64,000 bases of DNA. It comes from Desulfovibrionales bacterium (GTDB taxonomy: Bacteria > Desulfobacterota > Desulfovibrionia > Desulfovibrionales > Desulfonatronaceae). This document shows, in pieces, positions 45,751 through 55,900 of the stretch. Every line of letters starts with the position of its first letter. The stretch's first letter is position 1. The notes under the pieces are model-generated. The model saw nothing but the letters and a program-made list of their open reading frames with translations, had not been told where the DNA came from and ran no database searches. The stretch is taken from NCBI GenBank assembly GCA_007693505.1, contig REDL01000045.1:1-64000 (forward strand), read 5' to 3'. A program made the translations under genes and the position numbers.

Positions 45751-46746
45751 TCACTTATTTGCCACCCATAATTCCGCATCAGCCAAATCCCTATCCGTGG
45801 CCCGGACTCGGGAGACATCACCACCTCCCTGAGCAACCTGCGCCATGTCCACCCGGTGCAGGTTGGCCATGTACAGACGTGCCTCCAGAAAGCGACTTCC
45901 TGAAAGAACTGACCGCGAAAGGTCGGCGTAGCGAAGATCAGCCCGCGAAAAGTCGCCCCCGATACAGTCACAGTCGGTTAACAGGGCACCCTGGAGATTG
46001 GCGGCCTGAAAATCAGTCCGTCGCAATGTACTTTGGGAAAACACGGCCCCTTCCAAAAAGGCCCTGGTGAACCGGGCCGCATCGGCTCGAGCCTCGGGAA
46101 ACTGGGCATACTGCCCGTGGACCTCGAGGCAGACCGCCTCGGTTAAATCTGCCTGGGCGAAACTGGCCCGGGAAATATCCAGCCCGGAAATGTCTATCCC
46201 GCGCAGCTCAGCCTGGTCGAACATGGCCAGGATCAAACAGCAGCCAGTGAGACGCTGTCCTGTCAATTTGGCCTGCCGCAAAAACGCTCTTTCCAAATTC
46301 GTATTCCTGAACACTGCCCTGGTCAAATCCGCGGCAGGCAGCAAAATCCGGGACAGATTCGACTCGCTGAAATCGGTTCCTTCCAGGGAACACTGAGCGA
46401 TCTCCGTCCGGCTCAAGTCGGCGTCTTGAAATCGAACCCGATTCAAATCGCTGTCATGAAACTGGACCAACGTGATCATGGATTGGCCTAAATCCGCATC
46501 GGTCAACGTGCACTCGGCGAACACGGCCTCATTGAGATCCGCACCGGTGAACACGGCCCCCCGCAGGGAACACCTCACAAACTGGCACTCGGAAAGTCGC
46601 GCCCCGGAAAAATTACTTCCATCCAGGATCACATTTTCCAGAACCAGCCCCATCAGATCGCTTTCCGCCAGGTTGAAGCCGGTCAGGTCCACATCCGCCA
46701 GCCTTCCGGTTTCTCGGGCCTGATCAACGTAGTCAGAAAACGTCAC
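45751..46746 (-). CDS. Pentapeptide-repeat protein, module A
   Basis: 331 aa, the same length as in module C. A helical start (MTFSDYVDQARETGRLADVD) leads into tandem pentapeptides (FTGADLNEAVFAECTLTDAD) and the shared cap RATDRDLADAELWVANK. The gene overlaps the end of the DUF2169 gene by 14 bp. Known soluble pentapeptide proteins such as MfpA and Qnr mimic DNA and bind gyrase; whether these do is untested, as the surface charge cannot be judged from repeats alone. Confidence 0.88.
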   Translation of the reverse strand: MTFSDYVDQARETGRLADVDLTGFNLAESDLMGLVLENVILDGSNFSGARLSECQFVRCSLRGAVFTGADLNEAVFAECTLTDADLGQSMITLVQFHDSDLNRVRFQDADLSRTEIAQCSLEGTDFSESNLSRILLPAADLTRAVFRNTNLERAFLRQAKLTGQRLTGCCLILAMFDQAELRGIDISGLDISRASFAQADLTEAVCLEVHGQYAQFPEARADAARFTRAFLEGAVFSQSTLRRTDFQAANLQGALLTDCDCIGGDFSRADLRYADLSRSVLSGSRFLEARLYMANLHRVDMAQVAQGGGDVSRVRATDRDLADAELWVANK

Positions 46747-49447
46747 GAAATCGCTCCGGATCCAGCAAGGTGCGTTTCAGATTGCTCCGCTCCAGGCTGG
46801 TTCCACCCAGCATAGCCTTGAACAAATCCGCACCGAAACAGTTGGCGCCGTCAAGCCGGGCACCTCGCAAATCGGCATGCCGCAGCAGGGCATTCATCAG
46901 ATTCATCTGCCGCAGATCGGCCCCTTCCAGCAGGGCCTGGCCCAGATCCACCTCCCGAGCCAGAGCATACCTGAGAAGGGCCTTGCGCAAGTTGCAGCGA
47001 GCCAACCCGGCCTTGTCCAGATTGGCTTCAGTCAAATCCGCTCGTGACAGATTCGCTCCGGACCATTGGGCCCCTTCGGCCCGAACCTGACGCAGAGAGG
47101 CTTTCTCCATGGACGTGGCCGCATCGGCACGGGACAGACGCAAATCCGCCCGCTTCAGCTCGGCGTCCTGAAGCAGGGTCCCGTCCAGGCGGGCATTCAC
47201 CGCTATGGCGGCGATCATGGTGGCTGAAAAGAGTTGAGTTTCATCCAGAATGGCCTCCGTCAGGTCGGCAGCGTCCAGATCGGCTCCAGCAAGGTCGGCC
47301 CGAGAGAAGTCGCCTTTGGTGGCAATCAGCCCGGAGGCCCGCGCACCGGTCATCCGGGCGGCCTCGAACACCGCACGAATACACGTGGCCTGGGTCAAAA
47401 TCGCCTGGTGAAAATCAGCCCCTGTAAAGTCCCCTGCCGTGAGGTCCGCACCAGTCAAATCCGCACCTTGAAAATCGCTGTATGCGGCCACCACATGGCG
47501 CAGTACGGCATGCGTGCATGATGCCTCCCTGAAACTGGCCTGGTGCAGCACGGCTCCAGTGAACACGGCGCCGCTCAGGTCCGCGTGGTCGAAAACGGCC
47601 CGTTCCAGCATGGCGCCGGAAAAATCTCTTCCCGTCAAATTCTGGCCGGAAAAATCTACGCCGGTGAGGTCGTGCTCACGCGCCCAGTGATCCATCCCGG
47701 TGTGAGCCGGAGGCGGTTCGGATTGCCCTGCCGTCCGTGTCGGCTGTTCCAGGATCCCGGGTGTTTCGGAGCTCCCGTCAGACTTGAGCGTCATATTCCG
47801 CAGTGCGGCCAGGGCCGTTATCGCCTCCCGGATTGAAGCGGCGAGTTCCGCGGGAATGCGGGTATCAGACGCCAGGGCCTCCAATTCACTCACGCTTGGA
47901 GGTGAAGCCAGTTTGTTGAGCGCATCGAGATACTGCTCCGGCGTCAAGCCATGTCTGGCCAGAAAATCCTCGGCTCGGACTTCGGCCTCTGCCAGCAGTT
48001 GATCCACGCTCTTTTCCGGTACGGAGGCAGCTGCGGCCCGCTCCTGGCTTTCATACTCCTGAAGCAGCTGGTGCGCCTGCTCCTGGGAGCAGCCCAAATT
48101 TTCCAGTATCTCTTGACACCGGGCCTGGGCATCAGCCACCTGGCCCTCCAGCTCGGCCTGGGCTTGGGCCCCGCCCAGCGCCTCGGGCCCATCTGAAACG
48201 GTTGCCCCGTCAGCAGACAAACTGCCCCAGTCCCCCTGTACGTCAACCGAAGTCGGTTCTGGTCGGGCATCTTCGAGCGACGCACCGGGCGACTCCACTG
48301 TGTCATCTTGGCCTCCTGCCCCGGACAGCTCCGGTGAAACCGGAGGCGACAACGAGCTTCCACCTTTTTCCGGAACCTCCATCGTGGATTCGCCCCCTTC
48401 TTCCGGCAAGAACAGCTCCAGGCGCAGCTGTTCCAGATAGACGGCCACGGGCAGGGCCGGGATTTCTTGTCTCTCAATACCGAGAACCACGTTGGAAATG
48501 TCCTCGGCCTGTTCCTTCTGAATTGGAATCTGGGCCCGAAAGCACAGCACACCCAGCTCCAGGCCGGGGAAAAACCAGACCGTGTCCGCAACGGTCCGGA
48601 CCTCCCGAAATGTCTCCAGGCTCTCCCCGGGACCGGTGACGAAAATTCTGGGCCGCAATAAGGGCAATTTCCCGGTCATTCGTGGCCGCGAGAGATGCAT
48701 GTTGGTCAACTCGTAGTCCTCGCCGCCTGAAAGGTAGCCTTCCAGCCATTGGTCAGGCTGGGCGCTCATGTGCAGCAACGGATTGGTGGACGCTGGAAGC
48801 TCCGGAAAATCGTCCAACATCCAGTTCCGGTCCAGCGGTCCAAGATACTGGGTTCGGGGGGACCACCACTGTGGCACAGCACGCAGACAAGCCGGCCTGG
48901 GTCGTCGACCCGGTGCCAAAGGATGCTCCGCTTCCAAAATCACATTGGGCACGGCAATGGCTCCGGAAGCTCTGCCACCAGACTGCACATCCAGCCCTTT
49001 CCCCTGGGGGTTGCCTGGAAAACCCCGGCCGCCGAAGGTATTTTCCCAGGTCAGCGGAAGACGGGAAAAGGGCTGCGGGGCGTCAGGGCCGGTCATCCCG
49101 TAACCCCGATTGCCGAAGACCATCAATCGCTTGGCCACGTTCCCCACGCGGGCCATAACCGGACACCCCTCCACGGCCTGGGGTGGAACACAGTCTCCGT
49201 AGACAAGAAATTCAGCCCGAGGTTTCAAGCGGCCGGAATCAAAAAGTTCCCCCTCCCCAAGAACCTGGGGCACTGCCGACCACAGCTCCGCCTCCGACAG
49301 CAGCGTCAAGTCCTCCTGAGAATCAAGGGCCTGATGGGAGCTTGCCAGGGAAAAGCAGGCGAACAGAGACAGGACCAGATTAAGCTCCCCGGCATGAGCG
49401 AACACCGAGGGAAAAAACGCGAGATTTTCCGGCTTGAGGACTTTCAT
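46733..49447 (-). CDS. DUF2169 protein with pentapeptide repeats, module A
   Basis: 904 aa. DUF2169 is at about 1-330 (MKVLKPENLAFFPS; SRLPLTWENTFGGRGFPGNP). The central ~250 residues are Ser/Pro-rich, then helical with paired short helices (QEILENLGCSQEQAHQLLQE; DFLARHGLTPEQYLDALNKL). Pentapeptide repeats run from about 592 to 900 (DLTGVDFSGQNLTGRDFSGA). The paired helices recur in module C (YLDAIGVSPAQAEDILVKAA), so the central region is related there. The gene starts 23 bp after vgrG. Confidence 0.87.
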   Translation of the reverse strand: MKVLKPENLAFFPSVFAHAGELNLVLSLFACFSLASSHQALDSQEDLTLLSEAELWSAVPQVLGEGELFDSGRLKPRAEFLVYGDCVPPQAVEGCPVMARVGNVAKRLMVFGNRGYGMTGPDAPQPFSRLPLTWENTFGGRGFPGNPQGKGLDVQSGGRASGAIAVPNVILEAEHPLAPGRRPRPACLRAVPQWWSPRTQYLGPLDRNWMLDDFPELPASTNPLLHMSAQPDQWLEGYLSGGEDYELTNMHLSRPRMTGKLPLLRPRIFVTGPGESLETFREVRTVADTVWFFPGLELGVLCFRAQIPIQKEQAEDISNVVLGIERQEIPALPVAVYLEQLRLELFLPEEGGESTMEVPEKGGSSLSPPVSPELSGAGGQDDTVESPGASLEDARPEPTSVDVQGDWGSLSADGATVSDGPEALGGAQAQAELEGQVADAQARCQEILENLGCSQEQAHQLLQEYESQERAAAASVPEKSVDQLLAEAEVRAEDFLARHGLTPEQYLDALNKLASPPSVSELEALASDTRIPAELAASIREAITALAALRNMTLKSDGSSETPGILEQPTRTAGQSEPPPAHTGMDHWAREHDLTGVDFSGQNLTGRDFSGAMLERAVFDHADLSGAVFTGAVLHQASFREASCTHAVLRHVVAAYSDFQGADLTGADLTAGDFTGADFHQAILTQATCIRAVFEAARMTGARASGLIATKGDFSRADLAGADLDAADLTEAILDETQLFSATMIAAIAVNARLDGTLLQDAELKRADLRLSRADAATSMEKASLRQVRAEGAQWSGANLSRADLTEANLDKAGLARCNLRKALLRYALAREVDLGQALLEGADLRQMNLMNALLRHADLRGARLDGANCFGADLFKAMLGGTSLERSNLKRTLLDPERFRDVF

Positions 49448-49470
49448 GAATTCTGGCGCGCTCCGGCATC

Positions 49471-52098
49471 CTACCCGAGACTGATCATCCCGGTGCTGGT
49501 CACTTTCAGCGCACCAGCGTTGAGCAGGGGAAACTTGAGTTTAATGCCGCCGGGGTTCACAAGGATGGAGGAACTGCCCCCAGGAGCGGAAAGCAGCGCC
49601 TTGCTGGGGTCCAGACGAAGCTTTGCCGTGCCGCCCACGACATCAGTTCCATCAGCGGCGGCCCGTATGCTGTTTTGAGCATACTGCACCGTGGCCTTGG
49701 CGGGACTCAGCGTCAATCGCCCCCCTGGGGTCGTCGCGGAAACTGTCTGACCGTTGTTCAGGCTGAGCGAAGCCGTAGACTTGTTGTTCAGCCGCACGCT
49801 ATTTCCGCCGCTGGAGATGGCTATCGACGATTGCTGTGGTGGAACAAGTCCGACCTTGGCTTCAAAGCCGGCTCCAGGGTTTACCCCGTTTTTCACGTCG
49901 ATATTCACACCTGCGTCCCCGAGCTTGATGTTCGCGGCATAGCCGGTCAGATCAGAAGCCTTGAGCGCCGCGATGGCGCTGCGCGTCAAGGCGGTGATGC
50001 CGGCCCAGACAGCGGCAAACCCGATACCCGTGCCCGCCAGGCCCCATTTCTGGCCTTTCGTCAGCCCTGAAAATTGGTCATTCTCCTTGATACTGGCGGA
50101 TGCCGCCACGGCACCACCCACGGAAGCGGCACAGGTCAGGCCGAAAGCGGTCTTCAGCTTGCGCAGCGCCCCCCGTGTTGCAAAGTTGGCCCCTCCCCGG
50201 AGAGTTACCTGATCCGTCCCCACCAGGGACTTTTTGTCGTCCAGGGAGTACCCGTCCGTTCCAAAAGCTACCCGTTCACCTCGGTCATAATCGAACTTTG
50301 TCGTCAAGGAGGCCCCCCATGCCAACGAGGCATCCACACTGCCCTTCGCTCCGACCGAAACATCATTTTTGATCCCGCCAAAAAATGAAAAAGCCTGGCC
50401 GATTGTGTTCTCGACCTTGTTTTCCAGCGCGACGTTGCGGATGTTGTCCCCCCAAATTTCCACGGTACTTTTTTTCCTGGATTGTTCCCCGGCTTCCTCT
50501 TCCTCGCCTCCATCGCCGGCTGTCTGACTTGCATCCTCGTCATCAGCGTTGGTCATGACCAGCCGGGCCGCGCCTGCCGGCAAAGCCATGCCGATGGCCT
50601 GGGAACCGCGGATATCGGAAAAGACCATCTCACTGCCCCCGGCCGTGCGCAACGCATTATGCGGCGCATTGCCCTCCGTAACCACATTCGGGGTTTCCTG
50701 GTTGGGCACCGCGGCCTGAATGATCGGGCGATCGGGGTCGCCGTCAATAAATCCAATCAGCACTTCCGTCCCCTTGAGCAAGGGAAAATGCATACCGTGA
50801 TCTGCTCCGGCATACGGCGTGGCCATCCGTAGCCAGGCAGAAGCCTTGCCGTCACGGCGGCCGGAAAGGTCAAACGGCAGAATCACCTTGTATCGGCCGT
50901 ATTTGTCCAGTTCGGCGTATTTTCCACTGCCGGCCGCATCTATCTTTGCCGAAAGCGATCCAGCCATTCGCGGCTTGGTCGTGATCCGCGGCGGACGATA
51001 CTGAACATTCCCGGGGATGCATTTAAACGTGTTGCGGTAGAACAGCTCATCTTTTACCCCTTGCTCCCCGCCGCCGAACCCTCCGAGTAGATATCGCTCC
51101 TGACTGCCCTCATGGTGCACCATGGTAGTCAAGTACTCGGTGTTAAAGGCTTCATGAAAGTGACGTTCCAGCTCGAAGGTGTAACCAGGGCGTACTGCCG
51201 GGATGGAGGACAGACCATGAAACACCTTCTCCCGACAATGGTATTCATCGGCTCGAATACCGGCCAAACGATCACCCTCGGCATTATCCAAAAAATGCTC
51301 ACCATATAAATAGATATCCCCCCGTCCCCCATCCTGAACGCGAGCCTTGCCTTCCAGAGGCAGGCTTGGTTTCATGTAGTTGTAATCCCGCACAAGAATG
51401 CTTTTCGGCATGGGGCTCTGCTTCAAGGTAAATCGCTTGACGACCCTGCCGGCTTCATCCGCATCCAGGCCGGAGGGCGGGGAATAGCGGAAGGTTTCAT
51501 GCCCGGGAAGCGAGGTGTGGGCAATCAATGTGTCCGATGCAATCATCTTTTCCGAGAAGCCCCCTTGATCGAACCAGTAGTACACGCCGTTGCGTTCCAG
51601 CCACCGGGACAGAAACTGGTAGTGCGACTCCCCATACTGACAGACGAACTCCCAGGGAGGGTACTTGCGCTTGTAGCGGAACTCGAAATCCAGACCCGAA
51701 GTCAAGCCGCCGTCCTCCAGCACTGCGGTGAGAAATTCCTCATTGGTCTTGCCCAAAAAAACCTGGTTGTGGTGTGTCAGGGTCAGCCACCACAACTTTG
51801 GCCTGAGCTCGGCACGATAGAAAACGCTGTCGCCTACCTGGTGCATCATCTCGAACGCGGACAAAATCCCATGGAACGGCAGATCCGCGCTTCCGGAAAT
51901 CACCCCCTTGATGGTAAACGTGGCTGGATTTTGGAGAACGGCGGTCAGGTCGACATTTCGCCGTTGGGAAACCAGCAGGATGTCAAAGCGATAGAGGGTG
52001 GACAGTCCCTCGTCCCCGTTGAACCGAGCTACTGTAAACGTATCCTCGGGTAGGGCTTTGCTGATGAAGGTGAACGCATTTTCTCGGGGTTGGGGCAT
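49471..52098 (-). CDS. vgrG: VgrG spike protein, module A, with hydrophobic pair and beta-rich tail
   Basis: 875 aa from the ATG at 52098, which has AGAGGAG upstream; a frame to 52137 adds 13 residues. The gp27-like part and OB domain (KGTEVLIGFIDGDPDRPII near residue 439) are close to module B. The extension contains hydrophobic stretches at about 646-670 (LTCAASVGGAVAASASI) and 680-700 (GLAGTGIGFAAVWAGITAL), then beta-strands ending VTSTGMISLG. A hydrophobic pair in the same place occurs in module C. It is the first module after the core genes and so probably the primary spike. Confidence 0.94.
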   Translation of the reverse strand: MPQPRENAFTFISKALPEDTFTVARFNGDEGLSTLYRFDILLVSQRRNVDLTAVLQNPATFTIKGVISGSADLPFHGILSAFEMMHQVGDSVFYRAELRPKLWWLTLTHHNQVFLGKTNEEFLTAVLEDGGLTSGLDFEFRYKRKYPPWEFVCQYGESHYQFLSRWLERNGVYYWFDQGGFSEKMIASDTLIAHTSLPGHETFRYSPPSGLDADEAGRVVKRFTLKQSPMPKSILVRDYNYMKPSLPLEGKARVQDGGRGDIYLYGEHFLDNAEGDRLAGIRADEYHCREKVFHGLSSIPAVRPGYTFELERHFHEAFNTEYLTTMVHHEGSQERYLLGGFGGGEQGVKDELFYRNTFKCIPGNVQYRPPRITTKPRMAGSLSAKIDAAGSGKYAELDKYGRYKVILPFDLSGRRDGKASAWLRMATPYAGADHGMHFPLLKGTEVLIGFIDGDPDRPIIQAAVPNQETPNVVTEGNAPHNALRTAGGSEMVFSDIRGSQAIGMALPAGAARLVMTNADDEDASQTAGDGGEEEEAGEQSRKKSTVEIWGDNIRNVALENKVENTIGQAFSFFGGIKNDVSVGAKGSVDASLAWGASLTTKFDYDRGERVAFGTDGYSLDDKKSLVGTDQVTLRGGANFATRGALRKLKTAFGLTCAASVGGAVAASASIKENDQFSGLTKGQKWGLAGTGIGFAAVWAGITALTRSAIAALKASDLTGYAANIKLGDAGVNIDVKNGVNPGAGFEAKVGLVPPQQSSIAISSGGNSVRLNNKSTASLSLNNGQTVSATTPGGRLTLSPAKATVQYAQNSIRAAADGTDVVGGTAKLRLDPSKALLSAPGGSSSILVNPGGIKLKFPLLNAGALKVTSTGMISLG

Positions 52099-52201
52099 AC
52101 TGAAGCTCCTCTGAAAGCGATTTCCTGGTTTGCTCACCGGACGCAGGCAATCCCTCCACCAGCTCCCTGCAGATGGGCGGACAATTCTACGGTCCGCATG
52201 C

Positions 52202-52906
52202 TCAGTTGTTTTTTGGCGTGGTGAGCGTCACGGTCAAGCTGTTGTCCCGGCGGGAGAATGCCGGGGGCTGGGCTGGACGAAGCAGTTCCCTGTTTCGGTA
52301 ATGGAAGACGATACGCAGGTAGTCGTCATGCTCTCCAAGGGCCACCTGGCGGATGAATCCATCGGCAATCGTGTTGTTGAAACGGGCCATATTACGCCAG
52401 TCCCCGGGAATGTCCACGACCCACCGGGCCGGAGCGCCGATAAAAAACACATTTGGTGCGGGAATCGGACGATCGGCCTGAAATATGGCCTCAAAGCCAC
52501 TCTCGACCTGGTTGAAGGAATGAGCCATTACGTTTCCCGGTGCATCCGGTTGGGGAGACGGCGAATGTGGAGCCGGTGTATCCGAGATATCTGGGGATGG
52601 CCCTGGAGTTGGCGGCTGCTCGATTGGGGCCCGAAAGACCGGGGCCGCTTCAGGGCTGTCCGTGATCGCCGGCCCGGCAAGTTGGGAAAGCGTGGCTAAA
52701 TCCTGTTCATCCATGTTCTCTTGCCCTCTCCAGAGTGAAACAAGGCGCTGAACCTCCTCCTTCAAGGTCACCTCACTCTGAGGATCGAACAGTGCGGAGA
52801 CCAGCCCCACATCCCGCCCTACGGCCAAGGAGAAGAAGGTCATGGCGCACAGGATAAAGACGAGCAACATCACCCAGGGTGCCCGTGGGGAGTGCAGAGC
52901 GCTCAC
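52202..52906 (-). CDS. Single-pass membrane protein with AMIN-like C-terminal domain, T6SS-linked
   Basis: 234 aa. One N-terminal transmembrane helix (PWVMLLVFILCAMTFFSLAV), a Pro/Ser-rich linker (about 95-130), and a C-terminal beta-domain (NVFFIGAPARWVVDIPGDWR, DDYLRIVFHYRN) resembling AMIN domains, which localise periplasmic proteins to peptidoglycan or outer-membrane machines. The GTG start overlaps the tssM stop (GTGA), so it is made together with TssM. TssL here has no peptidoglycan-binding domain, so this protein could supply the cell-wall anchor; that is inference. Confidence 0.7.
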   Translation of the reverse strand: MSALHSPRAPWVMLLVFILCAMTFFSLAVGRDVGLVSALFDPQSEVTLKEEVQRLVSLWRGQENMDEQDLATLSQLAGPAITDSPEAAPVFRAPIEQPPTPGPSPDISDTPAPHSPSPQPDAPGNVMAHSFNQVESGFEAIFQADRPIPAPNVFFIGAPARWVVDIPGDWRNMARFNNTIADGFIRQVALGEHDDYLRIVFHYRNRELLRPAQPPAFSRRDNSLTVTLTTPKNN

Positions 52907-55900
52907 GGGCCACCTTCCGCACGTGGAGCGGCTGGCTCAGCAGGATCGGCCGAACCGTCGGTTTGGCCTTCCGTGGCATTCGGGGCGGTGCCGGGCGTTG
53001 GAGGACTCGCCGCTGGCGAGGAAACTGTAGATGCTGGCGCTGGGACCGGCTGAGGCTGGGGGGCGCCAGCCAGGGTGTCCGGGCGCAGCGTACCGGCTCC
53101 CAGGCCGGCCCAACAGTGTGCGGCCTGGGCAGGCACCTTCAGAGGCGGCAGGTCCTGGATGGCCAGGATCGGCTCCGCATTCTGAATTGTGAAACTGACC
53201 TGAATCTGCTCCACGTCCAAGCCTTCCAGAATGCTTTTCTGCTGCGGAAAATCATCCGGAGTGTACACCTTACGCCCAGCCCGGAAGTCCCGCAGAAAAT
53301 CCCGAAATGCCCATTCGCCGGTCCACCTCTGGGACAGCGTTGCCTCCCGAAAAAAAATGCGCAGGTTGACCTCGTCACAGGTGGCCGGCTCCCAGATGAA
53401 GTCCAGGGAATTGGGAAAGTTGAAATTGTCCAAAGTCTGCGGCTGGGCCGCGCATTGCAGGGTCAGCGTGGTCTGGTAGGGTTCGCTTTTGGCTTCCCGG
53501 TTCACGTTCGTGGGCAAGGTGCTGATGGGTACGGTGTATTTTGGTTGGATCTGCTGGCGACGCACAGAGCCCTGATCAAGAAAGGCAAGAAACTCGTGCC
53601 GGAATGGAAACGGAATCCCCAGCCAGGTTGCGGGAGCCCATCCATCCTGGGTCCTGCGCAAAAAATGCTGGGCCGGACCGGACAAAAACGGCGGAACCAG
53701 ACCGCGGTCACCAAATAGCTGCGACCAAAGCTCACGTTGGGGAACATTCACGATTTCCGATGTCACCTGCGCTTCCCACACGTCGTTGAGTGCGCAGGCC
53801 GTCTCGTACGTGATCAGCGTGACCTGGAAGAGCAGTGGTCCCTCGACGAATTTCCAGAAATCTCGCCAATCCGCGGCCTGGCCTTTGACCAGCAGCTGAG
53901 CCATGGTGTTCACTGCGGCCATGGCCACGTCCTCCGGGGACTGCTCCCCGGTCAAGCCAAAATTCTGAGAGGCGAACCGAAATGATCCATCCATGGTCGC
54001 GGCAGCCTGCTGCAACACCTGCAGCTGCTTCATGTACTCATCGAAATGCTCTGAAGCAGCGAGGCTGTCCTCCAGACGAAACACCCGGGCTTCAAGTTGC
54101 GTAAGCTTCTCGGAAATTCTGGAGTCCAGTGTGGCGCCCATCTGCTTGGCCCGATACGTCTCCACCAAGAACTCAAACTCCCGATGAAACTGATTAACCA
54201 TGGCCGGGTCAAAGCGCAGCCCTTCAATGGCCCGGTGTTCATCGCGCATCCTGTTAATCAGGTTGAAGTAGGGATTGTCCAGGGTGGCCATGCTGGCGCT
54301 GGTTTTCAACCAATCCTCCCTGGTGAGCAGCTTGTCCATGCCCAGATCGAAATGATCCCGGAAATCCTGCCAAGCATCGGCGAACTGGACCGCGTACCAA
54401 ATCCAGAAGTTCTGTTTTCGCCGGGCAAAGGCCTCCGGGTCCGAAGCAGCTTGGACCACCTGTTCCAAAAGGCGTTCAATCTCGGCCTTGCCCTGGGCGG
54501 TGAAAGCACCGGGCACCCGCGGTTCGTCACGCACCTGCCCCAACCCAATCCAAAAGTCTCCCAGAGTCACGTCCGGAAGATTGGGACGCGCTGTGGCCCA
54601 ATCCACCATCCAGTGCAGATCTCGGCCTTCCAGTTCGATAATCTGGTTGGTCCACATCTGCATTTCCTGGCGTTCCCGCTGCAAAATACCCAGGTCACGC
54701 TCCCAGGCGGCATAGGAACGGTACATGTCCGGGAAAAAGGCTGCCACATAGGGCAATCGCCCACCAAAAGCCAAGGCCAAGGCCTCGATGGGTCCCTCCT
54801 GGCCCGGGACATCCGGCCGGGGCCGGCCGGTTTCCCGGGCCAGGAGGGTATCGATCCGCCAGACCAAATATTGCAGGTACGGGGCAAGCACATCTTCCTG
54901 ATCACGAATGCCCAGATTCACGAACTTCTGTCCCATGGCCTCGTCAATGGGCGTAAGAATGTGGTCCCGAAACCACAGGGCATAGTGGTTCTTCAGTCCG
55001 AACAGGGCCGCATGTCCTTGATACAATCCCATTCTCGGCCAGATGCGGGCATGAAGATCATTTTGCATCTTGGCGATCCGGTCGCGCATCAGGCCGATGG
55101 TGACCATATCCTGGGCCAAGTCAGCCCCCATGGCTGGTGCTTGGGGGAACGTTTCGTAAACGGGCTGCATGGCTTTGCGAATCTGGACATAGGAAAGACT
55201 GGACAAACCGATGAGCGTCAGCAGCAACAGCATCCAGGCGCCCAGTGCCAGATTGGTGGTTGCTCTGCGCCAGGAGAGGTACTCTCCGAGCATACGGAAG
55301 CCATAGCGGTCCTTGGGCAGGATCGCGGCGAAAAAGTCATGCAGGAAAAGCCCCCTCCCGGTATCCGGCAGTCGCCATTGCCGATCCTTGAAAGTCTCCA
55401 GGCCGCCCAAAAGCCCGGATCGAGACAAACCTGACTGCCGCCCGCTGGAAATAAACAGCCCGCGAAAATACGGGGTCTCCTGGTAGGGATTTTCGTGAAA
55501 CGCGCCCTCGATGAAAGCCCGGATGCGCCGCCCCAATCGCTCGAATTCATCCGGAAACAAGGCGGCTCGTCCGGCGACAACCTCGGTTCGGGTGGCCAGC
55601 AGAAGGCGGAGATCCTTCAGTCTGCGAGCGATGTGCACCATGGCTTCGCCCAAAAAGTCTTCCGGAGCCCGCTGATCCGAGGGATTGAGCAACCCCATGG
55701 CCTGGCCGCGCTGGGATTCGGGAAGCAACTCCGCCAGGGCGGTCATGCCCATGACCAGATCCAGCTTGGTCACCAGGACATACACCGGAAACTTGGCTCC
55801 CAGGACCCGCATCAATTGATCCATGCGCATTCTGATGGACCGTCCGTAGGCAACCAAGGCGTCCTCGTCATCGCTCAAGAGCCGGTCTGCCGGGAGAGTC

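Noticed and set aside
45706-45754. GTG start at 45754 for DUF3540 of module A
   Set aside because: It would give an ATGA-like overlap, but the distance to the conserved strand in module C fits the ATG at 45706. Kept only as an alternative.
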